This document shows, piece by piece, positions 8,852 through 17,915 of a stretch of 64,000 nt of DNA. The stretch is from Mycolicibacterium boenickei (GTDB taxonomy: Bacteria; Actinomycetota; Actinomycetes; Mycobacteriales; Mycobacteriaceae). The position numbers were made by a program, and so were the translations under genes. The stretch lies in NCBI RefSeq assembly GCF_010731295.1, contig NZ_AP022579.1, positions 2,728,001 through 2,792,000 on the forward strand, given 5' to 3'. The notes beneath the pieces are model-generated. The model had not been told where the DNA came from, ran no database searches, and saw only the letters and a list, made by a program, of their open reading frames with translations. Numbering within the stretch: the stretch's first letter is position 1; every line of letters starts with the position of its first letter.

Positions 8852-9691
8852 TTACCAGACGCGCACGTAGTCCACGAGCATGTCGGCCGGGTAGGTACCC
8901 CCGCTGGGGTCTTCTCCGCCGGATCCGGCGACCGCGAGGTTCAACACGACGAACATCGTGTAGCCCGGCTGGTTGAACGGCCAGTCGGGCAGCTGGCTCG
9001 CCGAAACCTCGAAGTACGGCTTCGCGCCTTCGGTGTAGTCCTGCCAGAACCGGGCGCCGTTGGCGTCCCACTGGGTGCGCCAGGTGTGCCAGGCGGTGTC
9101 CACGGCGATGTTGTGGGTCTCCCACTCGCCGCCGTTCGACTTGGCGTGCACCGTGGTCGCAGACGGCCATTTGCCGTTGCCGTACCACTCGACGATGTCG
9201 AGTTCACCTTCGCCCAGGGTGCCGAGCCAGAAGGCCGGCCAGGCGCCCGGCGTCAGGCAGTTGAACTTGATCCGGGCTTCCCAGGTGTGTCCGGCGCCGC
9301 CTTCCCACACGCTCGCCAGTTTGGCGCCGTAGTAGGTGTCGCCTTCCTTCGTGGCCCGGATGACGAGGTTTCCCTTGCCGTCGAGGAAGGCGTTCTTGCG
9401 GTCGTCCCGGTACTGGCCGATGCGGCCGGGCACCTCCCAGTAGGTGGGGTCCTTGATGGTCTCGCGGGCCTTGGCGATGGTCCACTTCGACGTATTCGGC
9501 GACGAGCCGGCAGGGCCGTCGAATTCATCCGCGAACACGTAGCTCGCCGCAGCTTGCGGCGCTGCGGGCGCCGGAAGGCGCGGTGCCTGGGGCTTGGTCG
9601 GGAGGGCCTGAGCTTGTGGAGCGGGAAGTGCCGCCGCCATCACGCCCAGACCTGACAGCATCATCATTTTTCGGCGATCCAAGTTGGCCAT
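8852..9691 (-). CDS. Secreted glycoside hydrolase family 16 protein (endo-1,3-beta-glucanase-like, Rv0315-like)
   Basis: A 279-residue exported enzyme. The N-terminus has RRK before a hydrophobic core and ends near PQAQA, a possible Tat or Sec signal. A Pro/Ala linker precedes the GH16 beta-jellyroll. The catalytic signature is GELDIVEW, whose two Glu residues are nucleophile and acid/base, with the central Asp conserved. The family cleaves beta-1,3 or beta-1,3-1,4 glucans. It resembles mycobacterial Rv0315 in length and motif. The ribosome site AAGGTGG precedes the ATG. It is convergent with kup, 25 bases apart. Confidence 0.88.
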   Translation of the reverse strand: MANLDRRKMMMLSGLGVMAAALPAPQAQALPTKPQAPRLPAPAAPQAAASYVFADEFDGPAGSSPNTSKWTIAKARETIKDPTYWEVPGRIGQYRDDRKNAFLDGKGNLVIRATKEGDTYYGAKLASVWEGGAGHTWEARIKFNCLTPGAWPAFWLGTLGEGELDIVEWYGNGKWPSATTVHAKSNGGEWETHNIAVDTAWHTWRTQWDANGARFWQDYTEGAKPYFEVSASQLPDWPFNQPGYTMFVVLNLAVAGSGGEDPSGGTYPADMLVDYVRVW

Positions 9692-9822
9692 GTTGGACCA
9701 CCTTAGCGGTGCGGCGTGCGCAGGTAGGGATCGAACGGTTTTGCCAGCGGGCCGTTCGGTTCAGATCAATTCCATAGGAAACGCTTCATGCCTGCTCAGC
9801 CAGCGCGGGGACAGTGGGTTGT

Positions 9823-10080
9823 ATGACCACGCCGATCGAATATTTGCGCCGAGGCATCCGGCGGCCCGGTGCGCTGACTGCTGCGCTGGTGGCCGTCGGG
9901 GCGTTCATCACCATCCTGCTCGGCGTAGGCGTCGGCGGGGAGTGGGCGACCGTGCTGGCCTCACTCGCCGGCTTCGCCACCGCCATCACGATGATCGCGG
10001 CCGTGGTGATCAGCTGGGAGCGCGTCGTCGTCAGCGCCCGCAGCGCCGGGCTGGTCGAGTCCGAGGTCGAATCCCGCTGA
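9823..10080 (+). CDS. Small two-helix membrane protein
   Basis: An 85-residue protein with a basic N-terminus (YLRRGIRRP) and two hydrophobic segments at about 19-38 and 46-66, followed by a short acidic tail. It is a predicted inner-membrane protein of unknown function. The start ATG at 9823 was preferred to an in-frame GTG at 9814 because neither has a clear ribosome site and ATG gives the usual short cytosolic n-region. Coding is supported by codon bias and the membrane pattern. Confidence 0.6.
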   Translation: MTTPIEYLRRGIRRPGALTAALVAVGAFITILLGVGVGGEWATVLASLAGFATAITMIAAVVISWERVVVSARSAGLVESEVESR

Positions 10081-10226
10081 CTTCCGGCTGGATCTGCCAG
10101 CTGAACCGGGCGCCCTCCGCGGCGAACGTCCCGGCCAATCCTGCTGTGCCCGAGGCGCCTTCGTGTGAAATGCTCTGCGCGTCAATTTATCGGCACCGGG
10201 CCGGGGCGACTTCAGGGAGTGCGATC

Positions 10227-10649
10227 GTGAAACGTGTCATGAGCATTGTTCCGGCGATGGTTCTGGCCGGAACGGCCGTCGGTTTCGCGAGCCCGGCTCT
10301 CGCCGAAGAACTGAACGGCACCTACCGCTACGACCACGACGGTCCGTCGACGTGGAGCACCTGGACCGTCACCTCCTGCGGCGCGGGATGCGCCGACGTG
10401 GCGGCCACCGGCGGTGCGACGTGGGCGCCGTACGGCGGTCAGGCCCATCTGGACAGAGGGCGGTGGACGATGGTGAGCCCCTGGCCGGACGCGGGAACCT
10501 GTGAGGGCACCCCGCTGACCGCCTCGCGCACCCTGTCCTGGGACGACGCGACGCTGAAAGGCACGGGCTACGCGACCTGGGAGGCCAGCGACTGTGGCCC
10601 GGCTGAGCGCAGCGAGCGGTTCTCGTTCACGTTGACCAAGCTGTCCTAG
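10227..10649 (+). CDS. Small secreted protein, mycobacterial
   Basis: A 140-residue exported protein: signal peptide MKRVMSIVPAMVLAGTAVG with cleavage near ALAEE. The mature domain is rich in Trp, Thr and Gly and has paired cysteines (TSCGAGCAD, GTCEGT, SDCGPA). The pattern (GTYRYDHDGP, WTVTSC) resembles a family of mycobacterial secreted beta-rich proteins of unknown function. The GTG start at 10227 lies after cagggagtg; an ATG at 10239 is the alternative. Confidence 0.72.
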   Translation: MKRVMSIVPAMVLAGTAVGFASPALAEELNGTYRYDHDGPSTWSTWTVTSCGAGCADVAATGGATWAPYGGQAHLDRGRWTMVSPWPDAGTCEGTPLTASRTLSWDDATLKGTGYATWEASDCGPAERSERFSFTLTKLS

Positions 10650-10692
10650 AACCGGGCTCGGCCTGCGTCCAGCTCTGCCATAGTCATGGATC

Positions 10693-11370
10693 GTGGGCAG
10701 TCAGAACATGCACTACGTGCGACGGTCGTTCTGGGCCCTGGTGGGTGTCGCGGTCCTGGGTTTCGGCTCGGCCGTACTGCGCGTCGCGCAGGTCGGTGTG
10801 GATCCCTACACCGCGGCCAACATCGGCATCAGCAACACGATCGGTCTCGACCTCGGCACCTACCAGCTGATCAGCAACGCGGTGCTGCTGATCCCGGTCT
10901 TCTTCCTGGGCCGTATGTACATCGGGATCGGCTCGATCATCAACATGGTCATGACCGGGTACTTCGTCCAATGGTTCTCGGCGCTGCTGAGCCCACTGCT
11001 GCCGAGCGAGCCGACCCGGCTGGTGCAGACCGTGCTGTTCCTCATCGGGATCACGTTGTTCGCCGCCGGTGCCTCGATGTACATGACCGCGGCGCTGGGC
11101 AATGCCCCCTACGACGCGATCGCGCCCATCATCGTCGACCACACCCGGCTCCCGTATCGGGTGGTGCGCGTGGCCCAGGACCTCTCGTTCGTCGCGCTGG
11201 CGTTGGCATTCCACGGACAGGTCGGCATCGGGACCGTGATGACCGCGTTCTTCGCGGGGCCGCTGATCGACTTCTTCACCGAGAAGGTCAACAAGCCGCT
11301 GATGAAGAAAGACCTGGCGGCCCTCGAGGCCTTCCAGCAGCGCGTCAAGACCACCCGCTGGCATTTCTGA
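10693..11370 (+). CDS. YczE/YitT-family membrane protein
   Basis: A 225-residue polytopic protein with five or six hydrophobic helices and the family features GFGSAVLRVAQVGVDPYT near the N-terminus, GLDLGTYQ, and GNAPYDAIAP in the second half. The two halves look like an internal repeat (QVGVDPYTA and ALGNAPYDA). YczE/YitT proteins are inner-membrane proteins of uncertain transport function. The start is a GTG at 10693. It is followed by a MalT-type regulator after 39 bases, on the same strand. Confidence 0.75.
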   Translation: MGSQNMHYVRRSFWALVGVAVLGFGSAVLRVAQVGVDPYTAANIGISNTIGLDLGTYQLISNAVLLIPVFFLGRMYIGIGSIINMVMTGYFVQWFSALLSPLLPSEPTRLVQTVLFLIGITLFAAGASMYMTAALGNAPYDAIAPIIVDHTRLPYRVVRVAQDLSFVALALAFHGQVGIGTVMTAFFAGPLIDFFTEKVNKPLMKKDLAALEAFQQRVKTTRWHF

Positions 11371-11409
11371 CCGCCTGAGGCGCTTCCCGCGCTGGCCTAC
11401 GATGCCCAG

Positions 11410-13674
11410 GTGGGAGCAGGATCCTGGCCGGCGCACATTCCGGTGGCGACCGTCGGGCGGCCGGCAACCGCACGGGCGGGTGTGCCCCGCCCGGGAATCA
11501 CCCGTGTACTGCAGGATCGCAGTGGTCTGGTGATCGTGGCCGCGCCCGCGGGATACGGCAAGACCACCGCCGTGGCGCAGTGGGACGACGTCGACGAGCG
11601 TCCGTTTGCCTGGGCCCGGCTCGACAACCTCGACAACGACCCCGCCCATTTGCTGTTGCATCTGGCCACGGCGCTGAATCAGTCGCGGCCCATTGACCCG
11701 GCGGTGCTGCAGTACCTGCAGGGCGCGGGTCGCGCCGAAAGCCAACTGGTGTCGGCGTTCGTCCAGGCGCTCGAAAGCTGTGGGCCCGTGGTGCTGGTGC
11801 TCGACGACGTTCATGCGCTGTCAGCGGACGCAGCCGTCGACACTCTGCGCGCGGTGGTGGACCTGGCCCCGAATTCGACGACACTGGCGCTGGTCGGCCG
11901 GCAGATCCCGGCACTGGATCTGGCCCGGCGCCGACTGCAGGGCTATGTCGTCGAGATCGGAATTCCGGAACTGAAACTGTCCGGGCCAGAGGGAACGGCC
12001 GCCTTCGCGGCGCTCGGCGCCGGGATGGACAAGGCCACGATCGCCCGGGTTCTCGACAAATGCGAAGGCTGGGCGGCCGGTGTGGTGATGGCGGCGTTGG
12101 TGCTGCGCGACGGCGCACCCGCCGAGGCGGTGACCGGCCGGCACCGGCTGGTGGCCGACTATCTGGTGGAGGAAGTGCTCAGTCAGCTCGAACCCGAGAC
12201 TGCCACGTTCATGATGGAATCAGCCATCCTGGACCGCTTTTGCGCCGACGAGCTCGACGCGCTGCTGGGGCGGAGCGATTCGGCCGCGATGCTCGACGCC
12301 ATCACCCACTCGGGCAACATGTTTCTGGTTTCCCTTGATGACCAAGGCATCTGGTTCCGGTACCACCAGCTGTTCGGTGACCTGTTGCGCGCACGGCTCC
12401 GTGATCGGGATCCCGAGCGATTCCGGGAGCTGGCGGGGCGAGCCGCCGATCGGCTGGCGAACGCCGGTGACATCGACGGTGCCCTGGCCCAGGCGCTGGC
12501 CGCAGAAGACCGGGCCCAGGCCGCCGCGCTGGTGGGCATCGACGCGGTGCGGTTGGGTTTCGACGGCCGGGCCGGGGTCCTGGCCCGGCGGCTCAGCTTG
12601 ATCGATGAGCAGACCTTCACCGACTACCCCGACGCCGCGATCGCGCGCGCCTGGCTGGGCGTGATGACCGGCGACGCCGAGTTGATCCAGCGGTCACTGC
12701 TGACCGCGAGCGCAGCCGACTGCGGCCAACCGCTGGCCGACGGCACACCGTCGGTCGAGGTGGCCGCGGCTCTGATCGGGTCGCTGATCGGTGTCGGGGG
12801 AGTGGGTGAGGTGATCCGCCATGCCGAAACTGTCTGTGGTGCAGGCGATCACCTGGTCAACCCATGGTGGGGTGCCGCGACCACGATGAAGGGGACGGCG
12901 CTGTCCATGCTCGGCGAGCCCGAACAGGCGCGAGCCACACTGGAATCGGCGCTACCGGTGCTCGACGACCTCCCCGGATTCCAGGCCGCCGCGCTGGCGC
13001 ACCTCGCCGCACTCGACCTCGGCGAGGGTGACCTGTCGGCCGCCGTCGCCCACACCAACGCCGCGCGCTCGATCGTCGACTCCCGCGACTTGTCCGACAT
13101 GGTCCCGATGGTGGTGGTCTACGCGGTCGACGCGTTGGTCCGGGCCCGGCGCGGGAACGTGGCCGGGGCGCGTTCGGCGGCCCGCGCGACGGAGCGTCTC
13201 CTCGAGCGGCTGGGCGATCTGTCCGCCCGGACCGCCCTGACTGCCCATGTGCTGGTCGCGGGCGCCGCCGTCGAAATCGACGACACCGAACTGTGCGACC
13301 GTCACCTGGGCGAGGCGCAACGCGCTCATCGGCGTGAGCCCGAGGCCGTCGGGATCGGTCGGTGGCTGGACCGGATCCGGGACTTGTCTACCGCGCGCGC
13401 CGCTCGGGGTGCTCGGCCGTCGCTGACGACGGCCGAGCTCCGGCTGCTACCTCATCTGGCCACGCATCTGTCACTGCAGCGCATCGCCGATGAGCTCGTC
13501 ATCGGCCGGGAAACCGTGAAGAGCCAAGCGAAGTCGATCTACCGCAAGCTCGGAGTCTCCTCCCGAGCCGCCGCGGTGGCCGAGGCCGACCAGCTCGGGT
13601 TGCTCAGCGAGAGCGCGCGAGCCGCCGCGAGAACGGCAACAGCATCAGAAACTCGACGATCAACACCACGGTGA
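11410..13674 (+). CDS. MalT-type LuxR family transcriptional regulator (STAND ATPase)
   Basis: A 754-residue regulator. The N-terminal NTPase has Walker A AAPAGYGKTT at about 44-53 and Walker B VVLVLDDVHAL. A long helical TPR-like sensor region follows. The C-terminal LuxR DNA-binding domain, at about 680-740, contains LSLQRIADELVIGRETVKSQ. MalT-like regulators bind ATP and an inducer, oligomerise and activate transcription. Its 3' end overlaps the convergent BASS transporter gene by 71 bases, which may interfere with that operon. The target is unknown; the neighbouring YczE gene or the convergent DyP/BASS operon are candidates by position only. Confidence 0.88.
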   Translation: MGAGSWPAHIPVATVGRPATARAGVPRPGITRVLQDRSGLVIVAAPAGYGKTTAVAQWDDVDERPFAWARLDNLDNDPAHLLLHLATALNQSRPIDPAVLQYLQGAGRAESQLVSAFVQALESCGPVVLVLDDVHALSADAAVDTLRAVVDLAPNSTTLALVGRQIPALDLARRRLQGYVVEIGIPELKLSGPEGTAAFAALGAGMDKATIARVLDKCEGWAAGVVMAALVLRDGAPAEAVTGRHRLVADYLVEEVLSQLEPETATFMMESAILDRFCADELDALLGRSDSAAMLDAITHSGNMFLVSLDDQGIWFRYHQLFGDLLRARLRDRDPERFRELAGRAADRLANAGDIDGALAQALAAEDRAQAAALVGIDAVRLGFDGRAGVLARRLSLIDEQTFTDYPDAAIARAWLGVMTGDAELIQRSLLTASAADCGQPLADGTPSVEVAAALIGSLIGVGGVGEVIRHAETVCGAGDHLVNPWWGAATTMKGTALSMLGEPEQARATLESALPVLDDLPGFQAAALAHLAALDLGEGDLSAAVAHTNAARSIVDSRDLSDMVPMVVVYAVDALVRARRGNVAGARSAARATERLLERLGDLSARTALTAHVLVAGAAVEIDDTELCDRHLGEAQRAHRREPEAVGIGRWLDRIRDLSTARAARGARPSLTTAELRLLPHLATHLSLQRIADELVIGRETVKSQAKSIYRKLGVSSRAAAVAEADQLGLLSESARAAARTATASETRRSTPR

Positions 13675-14434
13675 TCATCACGATCACTTTCGCGTCATCG
13701 AAGTTCTGCCCGGCCACTACGAATGCCGCTGCGGCATTGCGCTGAGCGGTCCCCAGCGCCAGCACCTGTCGCGTCCCGGAACCGCCCATGAGCCAACCGA
13801 TCCCGGCGCAGATCACCGTGTACACGATGGCCGCCAGAATGCCGAACGTGCCGAAAACCGATAGCACGCTGTTGAAATGGGCAGCGATCGTGAACACGAT
13901 CACCAGGATCATGCTCACGGTGGACACCTTGCCGATCACCGGGCGGATGCGGTCGGCCACACCGGGACCGCGAGCCCGCAGCAGCAGGCCCGCGGCCAGC
14001 GGGATGAGCATCAGCACCACCAGAGACACCGCGATCTGGGCGGGGTTGACCGCGGTGCCCGCCACGAAGATGGGCAGCACCAGCGGCACATAGCCGACCG
14101 TGACCACCATCAACAACACCATCAGGCCCACCGCGAAGGCCATGTCGGCCTTCGCGAACTCGGCGAGCTTGATCAGGAACGGTGCGCCGGCCGCCAGCCC
14201 GCACAGCAGCAGCCCGATCCCGAGCGGCTCATCCAGATCGAACACCTTCCACAGCCCGAACGCAGCCAACGGCGCCAGCACGAAGTTGGCCGCGAGCGAC
14301 AGTGCAACCAGGCGAACGTTCTTGAGCGGGGCCAGAATCTGGCCGACGGTCAATCCCAGACCGACGGCCAGAGTGCTGGACACCACGAAGAAGACGACGG
14401 CGATGTTCGAGCCCCGCAGGAGGAGATCGTTCAT
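13604..14434 (-). CDS. Bile acid:sodium symporter family (BASS/ArsB-like fold) transporter
   Basis: A 276-residue membrane protein with about nine to ten helices and the BASS-type motifs FVLAPLAAFGLW, GLLLCGLAAGAPFL and GTAQRNAAAAFVVA near the C-terminus. BASS proteins move organic anions (bile acids, pyruvate, pantothenate and others) with Na+ or H+. It is the last gene of an operon with a DyP peroxidase and two unknown proteins, so the cargo may be a product or substrate of that peroxidase; this is inference. ATG at 14434 is preceded by ataggagc, which supports it over a TTG at 14449. Confidence 0.85.
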   Translation of the reverse strand: MNDLLLRGSNIAVVFFVVSSTLAVGLGLTVGQILAPLKNVRLVALSLAANFVLAPLAAFGLWKVFDLDEPLGIGLLLCGLAAGAPFLIKLAEFAKADMAFAVGLMVLLMVVTVGYVPLVLPIFVAGTAVNPAQIAVSLVVLMLIPLAAGLLLRARGPGVADRIRPVIGKVSTVSMILVIVFTIAAHFNSVLSVFGTFGILAAIVYTVICAGIGWLMGGSGTRQVLALGTAQRNAAAAFVVAGQNFDDAKVIVMITVVLIVEFLMLLPFSRRLARSR

Positions 14435-14445
14435 GTCGGCTCCTA

Positions 14446-15453
14446 TCAAGCCATCGTGACGAGGTTGCGCCAGAAGGACTTCAGGCTGTCACTGGCGCCG
14501 AACAGCGTCGTGAAATGGGTCGAGTCGACCAGCACGATGTCGCCGGCACGGTCACCGGACGGTGGCATGTGGATCATCGCGTTGAACTCGGTGTTGCCCG
14601 CAAGGGTGAACGGGTGCGGCCGGGTCATGTCGATCGGTTGCCGGGCCAGCACCCGCAGGTCCGGCCCCTCGGGCGCGGTCAGCTCGTAGTGCGGCAGATG
14701 CGGATGCAGGGCCAGCGTGCTGACATCGCGCAGCAGCCCCGCGGAATCCAGATCGCGGAAAGCGGTCAGCGGCACAATCTGTCTGGTCCCCTCGACCGTG
14801 GCGGGCCGCAGACCCCAGGTGTTGTGCACCGGGATGTTCAGTCCGGACAACAACGACCGGGCATAGCCGCTGAAGCGCTGGATCCGAGGTGTCAGCGGAT
14901 CACCGTGGTGCAGGTACTCCATCTGCTGCTGCTCTTTGTCGTCGATGAACCCGACGTCGTGATGCGGTGCCAGCATCAGGCAGGTGCCCTCGCGCTTCAG
15001 CCACTGCTGGATCGCGGCGATCTCCTCTTCGGTCGCGGCCTCGTCGCCGAGCAGGTGGTCCAGGCCGAAGATCATCAGGGTGTCGGTGTCGTTCAGGATG
15101 CGCTCGTCGATCGGCAGCCGGTACCCGGCCTGATCGACCCGCTGGAACACCGCCACCGGATGCCCGGTCGCTTCGCCGGCCACGTCCTGGAAGTTCAGGG
15201 ACGACCGGTGGAACAGTTCCAGCGTTCCGTCGATGCCTTGCAGGAAGTCGCGCGGGTCATACTCAGGTCCCGCATACGCGGGCCACGTCGCCAGACGAAC
15301 TTCCGTCATGGTCGAGAACCGGTTGTACAGTTCCGCGGGGTCGCGCTGGACCTCCCACGGGTAGCTCCACGACCAGTAGATGCTGACGCGGCGTTTGCCG
15401 TTGCGCGGGCGGGCGATGTGTGCCTGGTTGTAGGTGCGAGCGTATGAGCTCAT
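14446..15453 (-). CDS. Conserved protein of unknown function in DyP operon
   Basis: A 335-residue soluble protein with no signal peptide. It is rich in Trp and His near the N-terminus (SIYWSWSYPWEVQ). A segment TDTLMIFGLDHLL followed by AIQQWLKREGTCLMLAPHHD looks like a Rossmann/glutamine-amidotransferase-type fold as in ThuA-like proteins; this fold guess is weak. Its start overlaps the DyP stop as ATGA, and its stop lies 12 bases before the transporter start, so it is cotranslated with both. No function can be assigned. Confidence 0.72.
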   Translation of the reverse strand: MSSYARTYNQAHIARPRNGKRRVSIYWSWSYPWEVQRDPAELYNRFSTMTEVRLATWPAYAGPEYDPRDFLQGIDGTLELFHRSSLNFQDVAGEATGHPVAVFQRVDQAGYRLPIDERILNDTDTLMIFGLDHLLGDEAATEEEIAAIQQWLKREGTCLMLAPHHDVGFIDDKEQQQMEYLHHGDPLTPRIQRFSGYARSLLSGLNIPVHNTWGLRPATVEGTRQIVPLTAFRDLDSAGLLRDVSTLALHPHLPHYELTAPEGPDLRVLARQPIDMTRPHPFTLAGNTEFNAMIHMPPSGDRAGDIVLVDSTHFTTLFGASDSLKSFWRNLVTMA

Positions 15454-16787
15454 GCTGCCTCCTTTGTTCCGAGGGTCTTGAGATGACGCAGCGCGTTCAG
15501 GCCGGGCAGGAAGAAGTACGCCCCGCCGCGCAGCGTGGTGAACGCGGGCAATCCCTTGTGTACTTTGCGGATCGGCCGTTTCGGGATGGTGAAGTCCAGC
15601 GTGCCGTCCTGGGTGCCGCAGATGGGATCGTGTTCGTTTCCGAGTTCCTGGAACGCCGCGTCGTTGATCCAGACGTTCTGGGCGAACTCGAACTGACGGA
15701 CCAGACTGGCGCAGATCAGGAACATCCCGACCCCGCGTTCGACGCCGTCGTCGGCGACGCCTTCGGGCAGCGCGGGCCCGTAGGTACCGCTACGCCGGAT
15801 CAGCCTGCGCCGATTCGGATTCGGCTCCGTGTCGCGCGGATTCAGCCGGCGAGCATGGGAACCGAGCGGGCAGGCATAGCCGAACGGATCCATCTTTCCG
15901 TAGTCGAAATCGTTGTTACGCATCGGATCCGCACCCAATTCCGGATCGTCGTGGTCGGGTGCCAGCACCAACGGTGCGCCGCTGCGCCAGCGGCCCATGA
16001 ACTTTGCGGCGAGCAGCTCCTCGCCCTCGGCGCCCTCGGCGTTCTGCCTCAGGTAGTCGCGGAAGACCCCGACGTGTTCCTCCAACCGGCGGTAGGCCAG
16101 GTAACTGCCGTTGCGTGAAAGCACCTCGGGGGTGGGCTGGTTCGACACCAGCCCCTCCTCATCCGGATAGCCGAGGATGAACTCGCCCGGGGCCAGGTAC
16201 CCGCCGGCGCCGGGTATCAACGCCTCACCCGAACCCTCGATCTGCGGCTGGGACACCGGATCGCGGTACCCGAAATGGTCGTGGTCGTACTCGAAGGGTG
16301 CGGTCGCGGCCAGATCCAGATGCGACAGGGACCGTACCCCGGGGCAGCGGGCCAGCAGCGCATCGTGTTCGCCGACGCACCGCACTCGTTCCTGCTCGTC
16401 CCTGGCGAACAGGATGACGATCGCGTGCAGATCGTCGCCCGCAAGCCCGCCCACCCAGTGCTCGGGAGCCGCCGCGCCGGTGTCCCCGAGGATGTCGGCC
16501 CGTGACGCCATGCCCTCGCGGAACTCGTCGGGGAACGACGCCAGTGACTTCTCGTCAACTCCTAGTGCCCGCAACCCATTCCAGGTGAATGCCAGGTTGA
16601 CCCACCGCTTGAACACGTTGACCGTCTCACGGACGTCGGTGGCCGACTGGACCAGCGGCACCATCTCGGACAGCCAGGCTCGCCCCGCTTCGGGGGTGTC
16701 GAAGGACAGGAACTCGTACCGACCGGTCAAGTGGGGCGTCCCGGTCAGCATGATGTGCTGGATATCGTCGAATTCGAGCTCGCTCAT
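15450..16787 (-). CDS. DyP-type heme peroxidase
   Basis: A 445-residue dye-decolorizing peroxidase. GYRDPVSQP at 183-191 corresponds to the distal GXXDG motif; the catalytic Asp186 is kept but the following Gly is Pro. ACPLGSHARRLNPRD at about 315-329 contains the proximal heme ligand His321. RRRLIRRSGTYGP and ASLVRQFEFAQNVWIND are further family blocks. DyPs oxidise phenols, dyes and other compounds with H2O2. No signal peptide and no encapsulin neighbour are visible, so it is probably cytosolic. The start ATG at 16787 overlaps the upstream stop by ATGA; the longer open frame upstream is out of phase with the real upstream gene. Confidence 0.9.
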   Translation of the reverse strand: MSELEFDDIQHIMLTGTPHLTGRYEFLSFDTPEAGRAWLSEMVPLVQSATDVRETVNVFKRWVNLAFTWNGLRALGVDEKSLASFPDEFREGMASRADILGDTGAAAPEHWVGGLAGDDLHAIVILFARDEQERVRCVGEHDALLARCPGVRSLSHLDLAATAPFEYDHDHFGYRDPVSQPQIEGSGEALIPGAGGYLAPGEFILGYPDEEGLVSNQPTPEVLSRNGSYLAYRRLEEHVGVFRDYLRQNAEGAEGEELLAAKFMGRWRSGAPLVLAPDHDDPELGADPMRNNDFDYGKMDPFGYACPLGSHARRLNPRDTEPNPNRRRLIRRSGTYGPALPEGVADDGVERGVGMFLICASLVRQFEFAQNVWINDAAFQELGNEHDPICGTQDGTLDFTIPKRPIRKVHKGLPAFTTLRGGAYFFLPGLNALRHLKTLGTKEAA

Positions 16788-17347
16788 TGCATTTGGTCCA
16801 GCATGTCGGAGAATGCGGCCTTGAGCCGCAGCGCCTTCTTGACCTCCTCGGACGTCACGTACGGGTATTCGCCGTACTCCAGGAAGCTGGGCACCTGGTG
16901 GTCGCGGACGAACATGATGAACGCTTCGGGGTTGGTCTTCCAGTCCTCCGGGAAGTCCTCCAGGTTGACGAACGCGGTGGTGATCCCCGTCGAGCTGAAC
17001 AGCTTGACGGCGTCCTCGGTGTACTTGTCGAAGTCGGTGTCGAAGATGCCCTGGTACTGGAAATGCAGACCGGAGCCGACGTCGAACAGATTCCACCGCA
17101 GGTAGTGCAACTTCAGCGGGGCCAGCACGTCGGGCTGCGCGGCGACCGCCGCCTCGAGCTGCTTGCCGTAGGCCCGGATCGCCTCCTCCCGGCCCTCCTT
17201 CACCTTGGCGATGATGTTGAAGCCGTAGCACGCGGGGGTGCGGGGGAAGACCGGCCCGTACCGCCCCCGGGTCAGTTCGAAGTAGCCCTCCTTGGGGATG
17301 GCAAGAGCTGCGGGCTGGGACCAATCGTTGTTTCCGTTGTGCGCCAT
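16784..17347 (-). CDS. DyP-associated conserved protein, alpha/beta-barrel-like
   Basis: A 187-residue cytosolic protein that opens the DyP operon. The segment YGFNIIAKVKEGREEAIRAYG followed by HYLRWNLF and TDFDKYTEDAVKLF suggests a dimeric alpha+beta barrel (ferredoxin-like) fold, the fold class also used by DyP domains. That is inference from pattern only. Its stop overlaps the DyP start by four bases. It may be a subunit or accessory protein of the peroxidase. Confidence 0.72.
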   Translation of the reverse strand: MAHNGNNDWSQPAALAIPKEGYFELTRGRYGPVFPRTPACYGFNIIAKVKEGREEAIRAYGKQLEAAVAAQPDVLAPLKLHYLRWNLFDVGSGLHFQYQGIFDTDFDKYTEDAVKLFSSTGITTAFVNLEDFPEDWKTNPEAFIMFVRDHQVPSFLEYGEYPYVTSEEVKKALRLKAAFSDMLDQMQ

Positions 17348-17557
17348 GGCAACGAGATTATGAACGCGCGGGCCCCGCGTCGTCCCCCAATTCGGGGGAA
17401 AACCGCCTGTCAGAGGGCTGGGGCACTGATATGTGCATCACAAGAGCCCGCCCCGCAAATGGGGTAGCCCGCTACTCGATACATTCCGGGCCCGCGGCAA
17501 GACGATGCAGTGAGGATCGGCGGCGCCGGCGGCGCTGCCCCGCGAAAGGAATGAACG

Positions 17558-17902
17558 ATGGTCAGGGTTTCGCAGCGATTCTCAGTGGGGCTGGCGACGA
17601 CGATGTTGGTGGCGGGCAGCGTCGGGTTGGCCGGTGTGGGCTCGGCCCAGGGCTCCTGGCCCGGATGTCCACCGGACAACCCGTCAGGCCCGTGCCGATG
17701 GTGTCCCGGGGATCCTCCCGTGCAGACCGGAAATCTCCGGGTGAACCCCGTGATCTGGGATGCGAACATCTGCCACACCTACTGGTACGTCACGCCCGGC
17801 CAGGGCAATGTCGCGCAGAACATCTGGGACGGCGAGATCCCGCCGCCGCCACCGCCACCGCCGCCGGGGATCAGCTTCCCGTGTCTGCCGTGGTGCATAT
17901 GA
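17558..17902 (+). CDS. Small secreted Cys/Pro-rich protein with polyproline run
   Basis: A 114-residue exported protein with a signal peptide (cleavage near GSAQGSW). The mature part has eight Pro/Cys-rich motifs such as WPGCPPDNPSGPCRWCP, then ends IWDGEIP, a run of eight prolines, ISFPCLPWCI. A related layout occurs in the gene at 39427 (polyproline, WNGDI, short Cys-containing tail). These small secreted proteins are common in mycobacteria and unassigned. The preceding 210 bases hold no recognisable gene. Confidence 0.7.
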   Translation: MVRVSQRFSVGLATTMLVAGSVGLAGVGSAQGSWPGCPPDNPSGPCRWCPGDPPVQTGNLRVNPVIWDANICHTYWYVTPGQGNVAQNIWDGEIPPPPPPPPPGISFPCLPWCI

Positions 17903-17915
17903 CCGGAGCTCGGCC

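Noticed and set aside
15450..17324. A single 624-residue DyP fusion
   Set aside because: The extra N-terminal part is out of frame with the real 187-residue gene at 16784-17347, and the true DyP start overlaps its stop as ATGA.
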